The notes beneath the pieces are model-generated. The model saw nothing but the letters and a program-made list of their open reading frames with translations, did no database searches and was not told the DNA's origin. A stretch of DNA of 26,022 nucleotides from an uncultured Eubacteriales bacterium (GTDB taxonomy: Bacteria > Bacillota > Clostridia > Christensenellales > Borkfalkiaceae). Every line of letters begins with the position of its first letter. Positions within the stretch are counted from its first letter, which is position 1. Made by a program: the position numbers and the translations under genes. The DNA lies in the NCBI GenBank assembly GCA_902766475.1, contig CACXDQ010000033.1:1-26022 (forward strand). Reading direction: 5' to 3'. Below are positions 1-7,834 of the stretch, piece by piece.

Positions 1-21
1 AGAAAAAAGCCCTTTTTTCAT
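1..21 (-). CDS. 5' end of a divergent gene (partial)
   Basis: Only the first seven codons are inside the window (Met-Lys-Lys-Gly-Leu-Phe-Ser, read leftward). The start is supported by a strong G-rich ribosome site (GGGGGG, five bases before the ATG) and a good promoter further upstream on the same strand. The Lys-Lys start could open a signal peptide, but seven residues cannot identify a product. Its head-to-head position with the iron locus makes a metal-related role or a regulator plausible, which is inference only. Confidence 0.6.
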
Positions 22-52
22 TATGATCCCCCCTTGTTTTTCTTTGCGTTTA

Positions 53-68
53 ACAAACCTACGTTTGT
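53..68. promoter_or_regulatory. Palindrome at the divergent start site
   Basis: ACAAAC, 4 bases (CTAC), GTTTGT: perfect 6-bp arms with the same 6-4-6 geometry as the boxes in front of the iron genes, but with the half-sites in everted order. It directly follows the -10 box of the divergent promoter. It may be an operator for the same or a related regulator, which is inference. Confidence 0.45.
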
Positions 69-97
69 ATTATAACATAAAACATAAGGCAAGTCAA
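69..97 (-). promoter_or_regulatory. Promoter of the divergent gene
   Basis: Read on the minus strand this is TTGACT, 17 bases, then TATAAT (69-74), preceded by the extended -10 dinucleotide TG. Directly downstream of the -10 lies a perfect palindrome with 6-bp arms (53-68), well placed to act as an operator. Confidence 0.7.
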
Positions 98-141
98 ATA
101 AAAAATATTTTTGTTAGCCATAAAAAACTTTTGAATAACAG

Positions 142-169
142 TTGACAAACAAAAAAATATGCGTATAAT
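142..169 (+). promoter_or_regulatory. Main promoter of the iron locus
   Basis: Consensus TTGACA at 142-147 and consensus TATAAT at 164-169 with a 16-base spacer. The predicted transcription start is near 176, giving a leader of about 175 bases before the FTR1 gene. That leader is filled by the five dyad boxes. Confidence 0.8.
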
Positions 170-180
170 ATATTGTGTAA

Positions 181-325
181 GTTAGCTGAGGCGAACTTTT
201 TTTAAAGGAAGATTGTTAGTTTTAACAAACTTTTTTAAAGGAAGGTTGTTAGTTTTAACAAACTTTTTTTAAAGGTCAAAGTTAGCTAAGGCAAACTGCA
301 AAATCAAAACGTTAGTAAAGGCAAC
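181..325 (+). repeat. Array of five 16-bp dyad boxes in the leader
   Basis: Boxes start at 181, 215, 248, 281 and 311, so they are 34, 33, 33 and 30 bases apart, about three helical turns. The shared form is GTTAGY, 4 bases, RCNAAC; the fifth copy is one base shorter. Boxes 1 and 4 carry GC...GC at the inner arm ends and boxes 2 and 3 carry GT...AC, a paired change that keeps the dyad. Boxes 2 and 3 sit in a 33-bp tandem repeat (198-230 and 231-263) that differs at one base. The first three boxes are each followed by 6-7 T. The same box occurs at 11209. Likely a regulator-binding array; stacked weak attenuators are the alternative. Confidence 0.7.
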
Positions 326-351
326 AACAAGCCGATACGGGAAGTAATACA

Positions 352-1722
352 ATGAACGTTAAAAAGAGCGTTATATTGAAGGTTTTTTCGGTGATAGCCG
401 CCGCACTCATTCTGTTTATGTGGTTTACGGCGACGCCGAAAACGGAAGCGTTCGCCGCCGATACGTATTATAAGACGTACAGAAAGTGGAAGGCGACGAA
501 GGCGGAAGATTACGTCGTGAATTACAACGACGTTGCCGAGGAGATAGGCAAGCTTTTAGACGGCGGGCTTGAAATTTACGAGAACGCTACCGAGAAAGAA
601 GATTATGCCGAAGCTTACGATTGTTTTTCAAAGGCATACGGAAGCTGGTATGAAACTTCGGGTTTCGAGAAAAAGACCTTGGGGCTTATATCGAGTTCGA
701 GAGTTACCGTCGTTGAATTGCAGTTCGCCAACGTAAAGAACGTGGCGAGCGCAGAGAGCAAGGACAACGTTTTTGAGCTTAAAGGCGAGATAGAAACGTT
801 GAAAACGTATCTCAAAGAGGACGGCGAAAAATTGAGCCCCAAAGACGGCGGCGGCTCGCTCGGTTGGGCGACGTTCGTGGGCTGTTTCACGATAATGCTG
901 AGAGAGGGCTTAGAGGCAATACTGATCATTGCGGCGATGGTTGCTTACCTCATTAAATCGGGAAATAAGTCAAAGGCGAAAGCCATCTATATCGGCGCAG
1001 GTGCGGCGATAGCGGCGAGCGTTTTAACGGCGTTCATTATAGGTTTCGTCCTTAAAAGCGTCGAGGGAATAGCTTATGCGCAAGAGATTATAGAGGGCGT
1101 TACGGCACTGATAGCCGTCGCCGTACTCATTTACGTTTCAAACTGGATGATATCCAAAGCCGAGGGCGAGGCGTGGAACAAATACCTCACGGGCAAGGTT
1201 TCCTCGTCCGTTTCGAACGGAAAGACGATAGCGCTCGGGTTTACGGCGTTTCTCGCCGTGTACAGAGAGGGTGCGGAAGTAATTCTCTTCTATCAGCCGT
1301 TCGTGTCCTCGTCGGAGAGCTTATTCCCCGTAATAGGCGGGCTTTTGGCAGGTCTGTTGGTCGTTGCGGCGGTATTCGTACTCATCAGAGTATTCGGTAT
1401 AAAGCTTCCGCTTAAACCTTTCTTTATGATAACGAGCGGGTTTATGGCGTTGATGTCGATAGCCTTCCTCGGCTCGGGCATAAAGGAGCTTATCGAAGGG
1501 CAAGTTATCACGGCGGGCACTATAAAGGGGCTTGGCTGGATGGAAAACGACGTGTTCGCATTCTTCGGTATATATCCCGTCCGGGCGACGCTCATTCCTC
1601 AGCTTGTACTGCTGGTTATCACCGTCGTTACGTTTATACTTCATATAAGGCACAATAAAAAACTGAGGCTAAAAGCAGAACAAGCCGAACAGGCTGAAAA
1701 TGCCGAACACATTACAAGGTGA
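352..1722 (+). CDS. FTR1-family iron permease with extracytoplasmic domain
   Basis: Iron permease of the FTR1/EfeU family, 456 aa, expected in the cytoplasmic membrane. Residues 1-36 look like a signal peptide ending in AFA-AD. Residues 37-170 form a charged, probably helical extracytoplasmic domain, followed by about seven membrane segments. The two family-defining motifs are visible, REGLE at 184-188 and REGAE at 305-309; in FTR1 proteins the glutamates of such REXXE motifs bind iron. The C-terminal tail is charged. The start is ATG 352 with a weak GGGAAG site. It is the first gene of the operon, 90 bases before the P19-type lipoprotein, which matches the fixed FTR1-P19 pairing of FetMP-like systems. 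Regulation through the dyad-box leader is likely. Family call firm; metal (ferrous or ferric) not decided by sequence. Confidence 0.93.
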   Translation: MNVKKSVILKVFSVIAAALILFMWFTATPKTEAFAADTYYKTYRKWKATKAEDYVVNYNDVAEEIGKLLDGGLEIYENATEKEDYAEAYDCFSKAYGSWYETSGFEKKTLGLISSSRVTVVELQFANVKNVASAESKDNVFELKGEIETLKTYLKEDGEKLSPKDGGGSLGWATFVGCFTIMLREGLEAILIIAAMVAYLIKSGNKSKAKAIYIGAGAAIAASVLTAFIIGFVLKSVEGIAYAQEIIEGVTALIAVAVLIYVSNWMISKAEGEAWNKYLTGKVSSSVSNGKTIALGFTAFLAVYREGAEVILFYQPFVSSSESLFPVIGGLLAGLLVVAAVFVLIRVFGIKLPLKPFFMITSGFMALMSIAFLGSGIKELIEGQVITAGTIKGLGWMENDVFAFFGIYPVRATLIPQLVLLVITVVTFILHIRHNKKLRLKAEQAEQAENAEHITR

Positions 1723-1812
1723 ATAAACTTGTCGAAGCTAAAGGCGAAATTAACGCCCACCGTAAAAAGACAAGATAAATTCTTATAAAAAAATAAAAAG
1801 GAGTCATGTAAC

Positions 1813-2412
1813 ATGAAAAGCAAATTTTTGAAATTACTTGCAAGCTTTATGCTTATTTCCGTCTTTGCATTTGCAATGGTAGCGTGCGACGACGCAGCTA
1901 CAAGCGAAAAGAAAGCTGACGAAGAGCCGGGTGAAGAAGAGGATCTCGGTTTCTCCGAAGTCGAGATATTCGCCGGTGAAAAGTGGGCTGAGGGCTACCT
2001 CGCCATGAACGGCGTTTACTTCCAGGCCGTAACGATGAACGGCGGAACGAGCAAAGAGGACGCTGACTGCCACCTCGAACTCGACGTTTCGGCTATGAAG
2101 GGCAACAAATTCGGCTTCGGCGAAGGCGACTGGGTACCCTATCTTACCGTAAACTATGAAGTTACCAAAGACGGCGAAACAATTTCTTCGGGAACGTTCA
2201 TGCCGATGGCTGCTTCCGACGGTCCTCACTACGGCGCAAACATAAAGATGGCAGGCAACGGCGATTACACCGTTAAGTTTACCGTTTCCTATCCCGGAAC
2301 GGATACTTACCTCATCCACACCGATGAAACCGGCCCCGGAGCGGTTTATCCCACCGCTTCCTACACCTTTGAAAAGACTTGGAACTACATTTTCGGATCT
2401 TGGGAAGAATAA
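1813..2412 (+). CDS. P19/Tp34-family iron-binding lipoprotein
   Basis: Extracytoplasmic metal-binding lipoprotein of 199 aa, partner of FTR1. A hydrophobic leader ends in a lipobox with Cys25, then an acidic linker (26-45) and one beta-rich domain. Family signatures are the DCHLELDV stretch (His87, Glu89) and MPMAASDGPHYGANIKM (130-146, with His139); Met75 may be another ligand. In Campylobacter P19 and its relatives, His and Met residues in these positions bind copper and iron at the dimer interface. The start is ATG 1813 with AAGGAG nine bases upstream; a start-stop AUGUAA lies between them. A long perfect hairpin follows the gene. Lipid anchoring fits a Gram-positive cell that has no periplasm. 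Confidence 0.9.
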   Translation: MKSKFLKLLASFMLISVFAFAMVACDDAATSEKKADEEPGEEEDLGFSEVEIFAGEKWAEGYLAMNGVYFQAVTMNGGTSKEDADCHLELDVSAMKGNKFGFGEGDWVPYLTVNYEVTKDGETISSGTFMPMAASDGPHYGANIKMAGNGDYTVKFTVSYPGTDTYLIHTDETGPGAVYPTASYTFEKTWNYIFGSWEE

Positions 2413-2467
2413 TTCGATAATTTGAAAATGCGTATTTGTTGGCTTTACGGGACAATATGATTTTCAT

Positions 2468-2503
2468 TTGCAAAACCGACGGGATAGCCCGTCGGTTTTG
2501 CAA
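2468..2503 (+). terminator. Strong hairpin, partial terminator
   Basis: A perfect 16-bp stem with a 4-base ATAG loop; its outer stem carries the A-tract and T-tract of a rho-independent terminator (AAAACCGACGGG and its complement ending in TTTT). It sits between the FTR1-P19 pair and the DUF2318 gene, so it probably lowers expression of the downstream genes relative to the first two. Confidence 0.75.
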
Positions 2504-2547
2504 GTGTTATGGAAAAAGTATTTTTATTAAAAAAATATACTTATACG

Positions 2548-2577
2548 TTGTCTTATTCCGCTTTAAAATACTATATA
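2548..2577 (+). promoter_or_regulatory. Possible weak internal promoter
   Basis: TTGTCT at 2548, an 18-base spacer, then TATATA at 2572, located after the hairpin and before the DUF2318 gene. The match is poor; it would let the downstream genes be read independently. No copy of the dyad box is visible here. Confidence 0.3.
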
Positions 2578-2628
2578 TGAAATAATAAAAGCTTAAAAAC
2601 GGCTTTTAATACAATAAAGGAAAATCAA

Positions 2629-4197
2629 ATGCTCACATATCTAATAAGCGTTACGGACAGATTGCTCATTCTATCGATACTTACTGGCGTGGCTATCTCG
2701 TTTGCGGGTGCGTTTTATCTTGAAAGGGGAAAGCTTATCGTCAAAATAGGTCTTGTGGCGGGGCTTTTAGCCGCAATTGTCCGTGCGATAATAACTAACA
2801 GCGTAAGAATAAAGGCGTCGTGGACGTACAGTTCCGTCTATTACGGAATAGTTATCGGTCTGTTTATCGTCGCCGCAATTCTCGCAATACTTTCGGCGTT
2901 GCCACTCATAAAAAAGAGGGCAAAGCTCAAAACTGCGTTCGATATAGCTATCCCGTCGGTCATTGCGGCGGTATTGCTTCTTCTCGCATTCATCTTTTTG
3001 CCGACGGTCTACGCCTATCCCTTCAAATTCGACGCCGGCGAATCGGTCTTATCTACCGACTTTTTATTCCGCTTGGCGGGCTGGGCGCTCGGCATAATCG
3101 TCTGCGTGTGCGCAGGCGTCGCTTCGTATAAACTTTCGGAGCAGGCGGCGGCAAAGGGCTTGAAAGGAATGGTTGCGGTTATATTTACGGGCGTTTCCGT
3201 AATAGAGCTTATATACGTCCTCGCAAGGCAGATGACGCTTTTGGCGCCGAGGAGAATCGTTAAAAGTCAGTTCTTATTCAACTTTGCTTCTGGTAGCGGT
3301 AATCACGAATATCTCTATACATATTTTGCGCTCGGTCTGCTCGCCGTTTTTGCGATAATTCTCATCGTAAAGGGAGTTACGCAGAACGAGCCGTATAAAA
3401 ACCCCGCCGAAAGGAGAAAGATAAGGGCTTCATGGCGAAACGCATACAGACAGGTTGCCGTACTCACGGTTTGCGCCGTCGTCGGCGTGCTTTGTCTGAC
3501 GTGGTTTGTCGCTCTCAATACGACCGTCATCGCCGAAGTTCCCGTCGAGGAATGCGAAGTTATAAGCGCAGTTTTCGGCGGCGACAGATTTATGTCTTTC
3601 GAGGTTTCTTCCGAGGAGGATATTTCTTCGGCTACAATGGTTACCGTCAATGGTAAAAACTGGAAGGGCGTTACCACGAAAAGCGGCGAAAACAAATATA
3701 TTTTAAACACTTTCGTCGGAAATACCGAGCTTGACGTTTACGATATGGTCTGGTATAGCGGAAGCGCCGAAATGTTTTCCGCATCGTATAAAAAAGCGGC
3801 GGAAGAGGGCGAAACTTCCGTTAAACTTATAAAGACTTACAGCGAGAAAGAAGATTGTCTGTACGTTCCGATAGATATTGTGAGCGACGGGCACCTTCAC
3901 CGCTTCGGCTACACCACCGAAAGGGGCTTTAAAACGAGGTTTATAGTTATCAGAAAACCCAATTCGAGCCTTTACGGAGTGGGGCTTGACGCTTGCGATA
4001 TTTGCGGCGAAGCGGGATACTATGAGAGAAACGATCAGATAGTTTGTAAAAAATGCGACGTCGTTATGAACGTCAACACGATAGGCTTTAAAGGCGGCTG
4101 CAACCCGATAGTTATCGACTATACCGTCGATTACGAAAACGGTTACGTCATTGTTCCGACGGCGGCGCTAATACTAAACGAAGAAGAATTCAAGTGA
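2629..4197 (+). CDS. DUF2318 membrane protein of the iron locus
   Basis: 522 aa. The N-terminal half carries about seven hydrophobic segments (roughly residues 8-30, 36-55, 68-92, 107-130, 148-165, 180-200, 228-248), a further segment lies near 275-297, and a large extracytoplasmic domain follows to the end. The C-terminal domain contains the DUF2318 signature: a His-containing DGHLHRFGY stretch, then CDICG and CKKC about 15 residues apart, then GGCNPI. Paired Cys of this type suggest a metal or iron-sulfur site. The family is a constant neighbour of FTR1-P19 (Cj1660 in the Campylobacter locus, from memory); its exact role is not settled. ATG 2629 is preceded by AAAGGA. The gene abuts the first permease gene, so the two are probably co-translated. 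Confidence 0.85.
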   Translation: MLTYLISVTDRLLILSILTGVAISFAGAFYLERGKLIVKIGLVAGLLAAIVRAIITNSVRIKASWTYSSVYYGIVIGLFIVAAILAILSALPLIKKRAKLKTAFDIAIPSVIAAVLLLLAFIFLPTVYAYPFKFDAGESVLSTDFLFRLAGWALGIIVCVCAGVASYKLSEQAAAKGLKGMVAVIFTGVSVIELIYVLARQMTLLAPRRIVKSQFLFNFASGSGNHEYLYTYFALGLLAVFAIILIVKGVTQNEPYKNPAERRKIRASWRNAYRQVAVLTVCAVVGVLCLTWFVALNTTVIAEVPVEECEVISAVFGGDRFMSFEVSSEEDISSATMVTVNGKNWKGVTTKSGENKYILNTFVGNTELDVYDMVWYSGSAEMFSASYKKAAEEGETSVKLIKTYSEKEDCLYVPIDIVSDGHLHRFGYTTERGFKTRFIVIRKPNSSLYGVGLDACDICGEAGYYERNDQIVCKKCDVVMNVNTIGFKGGCNPIVIDYTVDYENGYVIVPTAALILNEEEFK

Positions 4198-4207
4198 GGT
4201 GGCGGAA

Positions 4208-5518
4208 ATGTTTTTTTTCAGAATGATCAAAGGCGCATACATCCGCCAATGGAAAAAGATGCTTATAATTGCCGTTACGATAGCGCTCGGCGCTTCGATT
4301 GCGACGGCGATGTTAAACGTAATGCTCGACGTGGGCGACAAGATAAATCAGGAACTTAAAGCTTACGGCGCAAACATAACCGTCGTGTCAAAATCGGCTT
4401 CCGTCTTAAACAACCTCTACGAGATAGAGGACGACGGCAGTGTCGAGGTCGACGAGATGATAAAGGAAAACGACGTCGGCAAGTTAAAGACGATATTCTG
4501 GGCGTTCAACATAACCGACTTTGCACCCACGGTCGAAACGAGCGTTACCGTCGGCGGAGAAAAGCACAAGGTCGTCGGGACGTGGTTCAATCACACGTTA
4601 AAGCTCGTAACGGGCGAAACAGTGATAACGGGCGTTACCAATCTCCGCTCGTGGTGGGAAATAAAGAGCGGCAGATGGATAGACGAGCAAGCTTCGGAAA
4701 ACCTCGACGTCGCAATGATCGGAAAATCTTTTGCGGAAAAGCAAAATCTCAAAGTCGGAGATAAAATAGACGTTTCGGGTAGAGTTGTAGACGGCGAAAC
4801 GAAAACGGTAAGCTTAAAGGTCGTGGGTATATTCGAGGCGGGCGACGAGTCCGACGACGGGATATATGCGCCGCTTGAAAAAGTTCAATACCTTTCCGGC
4901 ACGGAAAATTACGTTCAGAAAATAGAGGTCAGCGCACTTACAACGCCCGACAACGAACTCGCTTTGAAGGCGGCGAAAGACGTAAATTCGCTGTCCATTG
5001 CGGAATACGAACTTTGGTATTGTACGGCTTACGTCAGCTCCATTTGTTACCAGATACAAGAGGCTATCCCGTATACGGTGGCGTCCGCTTTCCGTCAGAT
5101 AGCCGAATCTGAGGGCGATATACTCGACAAAACGCAGCTTTTGATGACGCTTATCACGATAATGAGTATGATAGGCGCAGCCCTCGGTATTTCCAACCTC
5201 GTAACTTCGAGCGTTATGGAAAGGAGCGGCGAGATAGGGCTTATGAAGGCTGTCGGGGCTAAAAATTCACAGATAATAATTTTGATTTTGACGGAGATAT
5301 TCATCACGGCGATAATAGGTGCGGTCGGCGGCTATTTCATGGGCTTCGGCTTTGCGCAGATAATAGGACACACGGTATTCGGCTCTTCTATAGAGATGAA
5401 CGGAATGGTTGCGTTTATCGTTGCGGTGATAATACTCGCCGTCACGCTCGTCGGAAGTTTCCCGGCGATAAGGCTAATGCTGAGGCTTCGCCCGTCCGAA
5501 GTTTTGCACGGCAGATAA
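4208..5518 (+). CDS. FtsX/MacB-type ABC permease (first)
   Basis: 436 aa from the chosen start. One N-terminal membrane helix (about 17-39), a large extracytoplasmic MacB_PCD-like domain (about 40-300) and three C-terminal helices forming an FtsX domain, with the typical VMERSGEIGLMKAVGA stretch between helices. I chose ATG 4208 because GAGGTGG lies five bases upstream; an in-frame GTG at 4199 lies inside that site. Such permeases are mechanotransmission-type subunits and usually move or reshape extracytoplasmic substrates rather than import small ions. Together with the next permease and ATPase it matches the paired permeases of extended FTR1-P19 loci. How it helps iron uptake is unknown. 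Confidence 0.87.
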   Translation: MFFFRMIKGAYIRQWKKMLIIAVTIALGASIATAMLNVMLDVGDKINQELKAYGANITVVSKSASVLNNLYEIEDDGSVEVDEMIKENDVGKLKTIFWAFNITDFAPTVETSVTVGGEKHKVVGTWFNHTLKLVTGETVITGVTNLRSWWEIKSGRWIDEQASENLDVAMIGKSFAEKQNLKVGDKIDVSGRVVDGETKTVSLKVVGIFEAGDESDDGIYAPLEKVQYLSGTENYVQKIEVSALTTPDNELALKAAKDVNSLSIAEYELWYCTAYVSSICYQIQEAIPYTVASAFRQIAESEGDILDKTQLLMTLITIMSMIGAALGISNLVTSSVMERSGEIGLMKAVGAKNSQIIILILTEIFITAIIGAVGGYFMGFGFAQIIGHTVFGSSIEMNGMVAFIVAVIILAVTLVGSFPAIRLMLRLRPSEVLHGR

Positions 5519-5531
5519 GAGGTTGATCGTC

Positions 5532-6689
5532 ATGAACAATAAACGCACGAAAATGTTTCTTAAAATGATAACGTCGTCTTTGATAAGAAGGCGTTCGAGA
5601 ATGATCATCGCACTTCTTGCGATAGTTGTCGGTGCGACGATACTTTCGGGGCTTGTAACCATTTATTACGACGTTCCGAGGCAGATGGGCGCACAGTTTC
5701 GTAATTACGGCGCAAACATGATATTCACGGCGTCGGGCGAAGAGCCGCTCACGCAGGAAAACGTAGAAAAGGGAATTTCGTATATTCCCAAAAACGAACT
5801 TGTCGGCTACACGCCGTACAGATATGAAACGGTGAGAATAAACGAACAGCCCGTATTGGTCGCCGGAACGGATATTAAGGGCACGGAAGCCACAAGCCCG
5901 TACTGGTACATAAACGGCAACAGACCGACGGCAAACGGTCAGGTACTCGTCGGTAAAAACGTCGCAAATCTATTGGGCGTAAAGGTCGGCTCTACGGTGG
6001 AGATACACTATTACGACAACGAAGCCGAGAAGAGCGACGACGATATAGATCTCGGCACGACGATGTTCGTTACGGGCATACTCGAAACGGGAAGCTCCGA
6101 AGAAGATTACCTCTATATGTCGCTCGCCGATCTTGCGGAAATTACCGAAAAAGTCGGCAGCTACAACGTCGTCGAGATAAGCGTTTCGACTTCGGGAGCA
6201 AATCTCGAAAAGTATATCGAGCGCATAGATTCAAACGTAGAGGGCGTAAAGGCAAGGCTTATAAAGAGGGTCACGTCGTCCGAAGGCGCTGTGCTTACCA
6301 AACTTCAATCTCTCGTATTTATCGTTACGGCGGTAATTTTAGTTCTTACGATGATATGCGTTGCGACGACGATGACGGCTGTCATTGCGGAGAGAAGAAA
6401 GGAGATAGGGCTCAGAAAGGCGCTCGGCGCTTCAAATTCGAGCATCGTGGGCGAATTTATGGGCGAGGGCTTGCTTCTCGGCGGTATAGGCGGAATACTA
6501 GGCTCGGTACTTGGCTTTGTGTTTGCGGAGATAGTCAGCGTAAACGTATTTTCAAGCTCGATAACGTTCAGACCGCTGATTCTCGTGATAAGCGTAGTCG
6601 TTTCCGTCATCGTTACGGGTGCGGCGTGCCTGATTCCTATCAAGAGCGCAACGGAGATAGATCCGGCACTCATATTAAAGGGCGAATAA
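5532..6689 (+). CDS. FtsX/MacB-type ABC permease (second)
   Basis: 385 aa from ATG 5532, which has AAGAGG nine bases upstream; an in-frame TTG at 5523 lacks a site at proper distance. Same architecture as its upstream neighbour: N-terminal helix, extracytoplasmic domain, three C-terminal helices with the ERRKEIGLRKALGA motif characteristic of FtsX-domain permeases. Both proteins share a YGANM/YGANI stretch just after the first helix, so they look like diverged duplicates that form a heterodimer. The gene lies 13 bases after the first permease and 13 before the ATPase. The substrate is not readable from sequence. Confidence 0.87.
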   Translation: MNNKRTKMFLKMITSSLIRRRSRMIIALLAIVVGATILSGLVTIYYDVPRQMGAQFRNYGANMIFTASGEEPLTQENVEKGISYIPKNELVGYTPYRYETVRINEQPVLVAGTDIKGTEATSPYWYINGNRPTANGQVLVGKNVANLLGVKVGSTVEIHYYDNEAEKSDDDIDLGTTMFVTGILETGSSEEDYLYMSLADLAEITEKVGSYNVVEISVSTSGANLEKYIERIDSNVEGVKARLIKRVTSSEGAVLTKLQSLVFIVTAVILVLTMICVATTMTAVIAERRKEIGLRKALGASNSSIVGEFMGEGLLLGGIGGILGSVLGFVFAEIVSVNVFSSSITFRPLILVISVVVSVIVTGAACLIPIKSATEIDPALILKGE

Positions 6690-6702
6690 GGAGATAAATA
6701 AA

Positions 6703-7377
6703 ATGAGTTTACTTGAAATAAGAAACGTATCTAAGATATACGGCGAATTAAAGGCACTCGACAATATTAATTTGAAGGTCGAAGATGGCGAATGGCTCGC
6801 CATAATGGGTCCGTCGGGCTCGGGTAAAAGCACGATGATGAACATTATCGGCTGTATGGATAAGCCGTCTATGGGCGAAGTGCTTTTGGACGGAAAGGAC
6901 ATTTCCAAAGAGAGCGAGAAAAATCTCACGTCGATAAGAAGGGATAAGATAGGTCTTATCTTCCAGCAATTCCACCTCGTAAGCTATATGAGCGCAGTCG
7001 AAAACGTAATGCTCTCGCAGTATTATCACAGTATGCCCGACGAGAAAGAGGCGCTCGAAGCGCTCGAAAGGGTAGGGCTTAAAGAGAGGGCGAAACACCT
7101 TCCCAGCCAGCTTTCGGGCGGCGAACAGCAGAGGGTTTGCGTGGCGAGGGCGCTTATAAACCACCCCGAAATAATTCTTGCCGACGAGCCGACGGGAAAC
7201 CTTGACGAGGCGAACGAAAATATCGTAATAGATATCTTCCGCCAACTTCACAAAGAGGGCACGACGCTCATCGTCGTAACGCACGATCCCGAAGTGGGCG
7301 AGGTTGCGGAGAGAATGATAAGGCTCGAACACGGCAGAATAATAAGCGACGTTAAAAACGAAAATTTCAGAGGCTAA
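6703..7377 (+). CDS. ABC ATPase, LolD/MacB type
   Basis: 224 aa, complete nucleotide-binding protein: Walker A GPSGSGKST (36-44), Q-loop in IFQQF (86-90), signature LSGGEQQR (137-144), Walker B IILADEP (157-163), D-loop and switch His194. Length and sequence type match the LolD/MacB ATPases that serve FtsX-like permeases, so it should power the two preceding permeases from the cytoplasmic side. ATG 6703 has AGGAG upstream. The stop is one base before the FMN-binding lipoprotein's start, which ties the redox genes to the transporter genes in one transcription unit. Confidence 0.93.
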   Translation: MSLLEIRNVSKIYGELKALDNINLKVEDGEWLAIMGPSGSGKSTMMNIIGCMDKPSMGEVLLDGKDISKESEKNLTSIRRDKIGLIFQQFHLVSYMSAVENVMLSQYYHSMPDEKEALEALERVGLKERAKHLPSQLSGGEQQRVCVARALINHPEIILADEPTGNLDEANENIVIDIFRQLHKEGTTLIVVTHDPEVGEVAERMIRLEHGRIISDVKNENFRG

Positions 7378-7378
7378 C

Positions 7379-7822
7379 ATGAAGAGGATATTTGTTTTTA
7401 TTTTTGCAATAGTTCTCTCGCTTTTGGCACTTGTATCATGCGGAGGGGGAGAAGAGTATAACGACGGCGTTTACGAGGGCAAAAGCTCGGTATATTCGGG
7501 CGACGAGGACGACGGCGGCGCAGGTTACGGCGTGGTAACGATAACTATAAAGGACAACCTTATCACCGCTTGCACGTTCAACACGTTCGAGCCGGACGGA
7601 ACGCAGAAAGACGAAAATTACGGCAAGCAGAACGGTGAGATAGCCAATCGTGATTACTACAACAGAGCGCAAAGAGCTTTGAGGGCGAACGCCACTTACG
7701 AAAAGGCGATAGTCGCCTACGGCACTCTCGACAAGGTCGACGCAGTTTCGGGCGCAACGATTTCATTCGGACAATTTAAAGAAGCCGTCGAAAATGCCTT
7801 GCAAAAAGCAATCAAAAAGTAG
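7379..7822 (+). CDS. FMN-binding domain lipoprotein (flavinylated)
   Basis: 147 aa. Lipoprotein signal with Cys21 as lipobox cysteine, then a single FMN_bind domain (about 28-146) of the NqrC/RnfG/PplA type. The domain opens with DGVYEGKS, has the usual GYGVVTITIKDN strand and ends with DAVSGATIS; Thr127 is the expected site where ApbE-type transferase links FMN through phosphate. Such extracytoplasmic FMN proteins pass electrons across or outside the membrane, including to ferric iron in flavin-based electron transfer. Lying one base behind the ABC ATPase gene of an FTR1-P19 locus, it could act as a ferric reductase feeding the permease, which is inference. No apbE gene lies in this window. 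Confidence 0.9.
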   Translation: MKRIFVFIFAIVLSLLALVSCGGGEEYNDGVYEGKSSVYSGDEDDGGAGYGVVTITIKDNLITACTFNTFEPDGTQKDENYGKQNGEIANRDYYNRAQRALRANATYEKAIVAYGTLDKVDAVSGATISFGQFKEAVENALQKAIKK

Positions 7823-7828
7823 TATAAT
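7799..7828 (+). promoter_or_regulatory. Possible internal promoter, leaderless start
   Basis: TTGCAA (7799-7804), 18 bases, consensus TATAAT (7823-7828), ending six bases before the ATG of the next gene. The predicted start of transcription is therefore the A of the ATG. No ribosome site precedes that gene, which favours a leaderless transcript. Confidence 0.45.
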
Positions 7829-7834
7829 GGTAAT

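Noticed and set aside
213..272. Leader peptide encoded by the 33-bp repeats (33 is 11 codons, so the peptide repeats)
   Set aside because: It would need a TTG start with a ribosome site that is too close, and no ATG is in frame. The repeat is better explained by the dyad boxes.
181..325. CRISPR array
   Set aside because: Five short 16-bp boxes with non-unique, repeated spacers and no cas genes; these are dyad operator-like boxes.
1806..1811. Start-stop AUGUAA between ribosome site and the P19 gene as a regulatory mini-ORF
   Set aside because: Only two bases from the ribosome site and without other support; probably chance.
1834..2319. Long opposite-strand open frames over the iron genes and similar frames elsewhere
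   Set aside because: They lie antisense to clearly recognised genes, have no ribosome sites, and encode low-complexity Arg- or Ser-rich products typical of shadow frames.
4199..4207. GTG start at 4199 for the first permease
   Set aside because: The GTG is inside the ribosome site that serves ATG 4208.
5523..5531. TTG start at 5523 for the second permease
   Set aside because: No ribosome site at proper distance, whereas ATG 5532 has AAGAGG.
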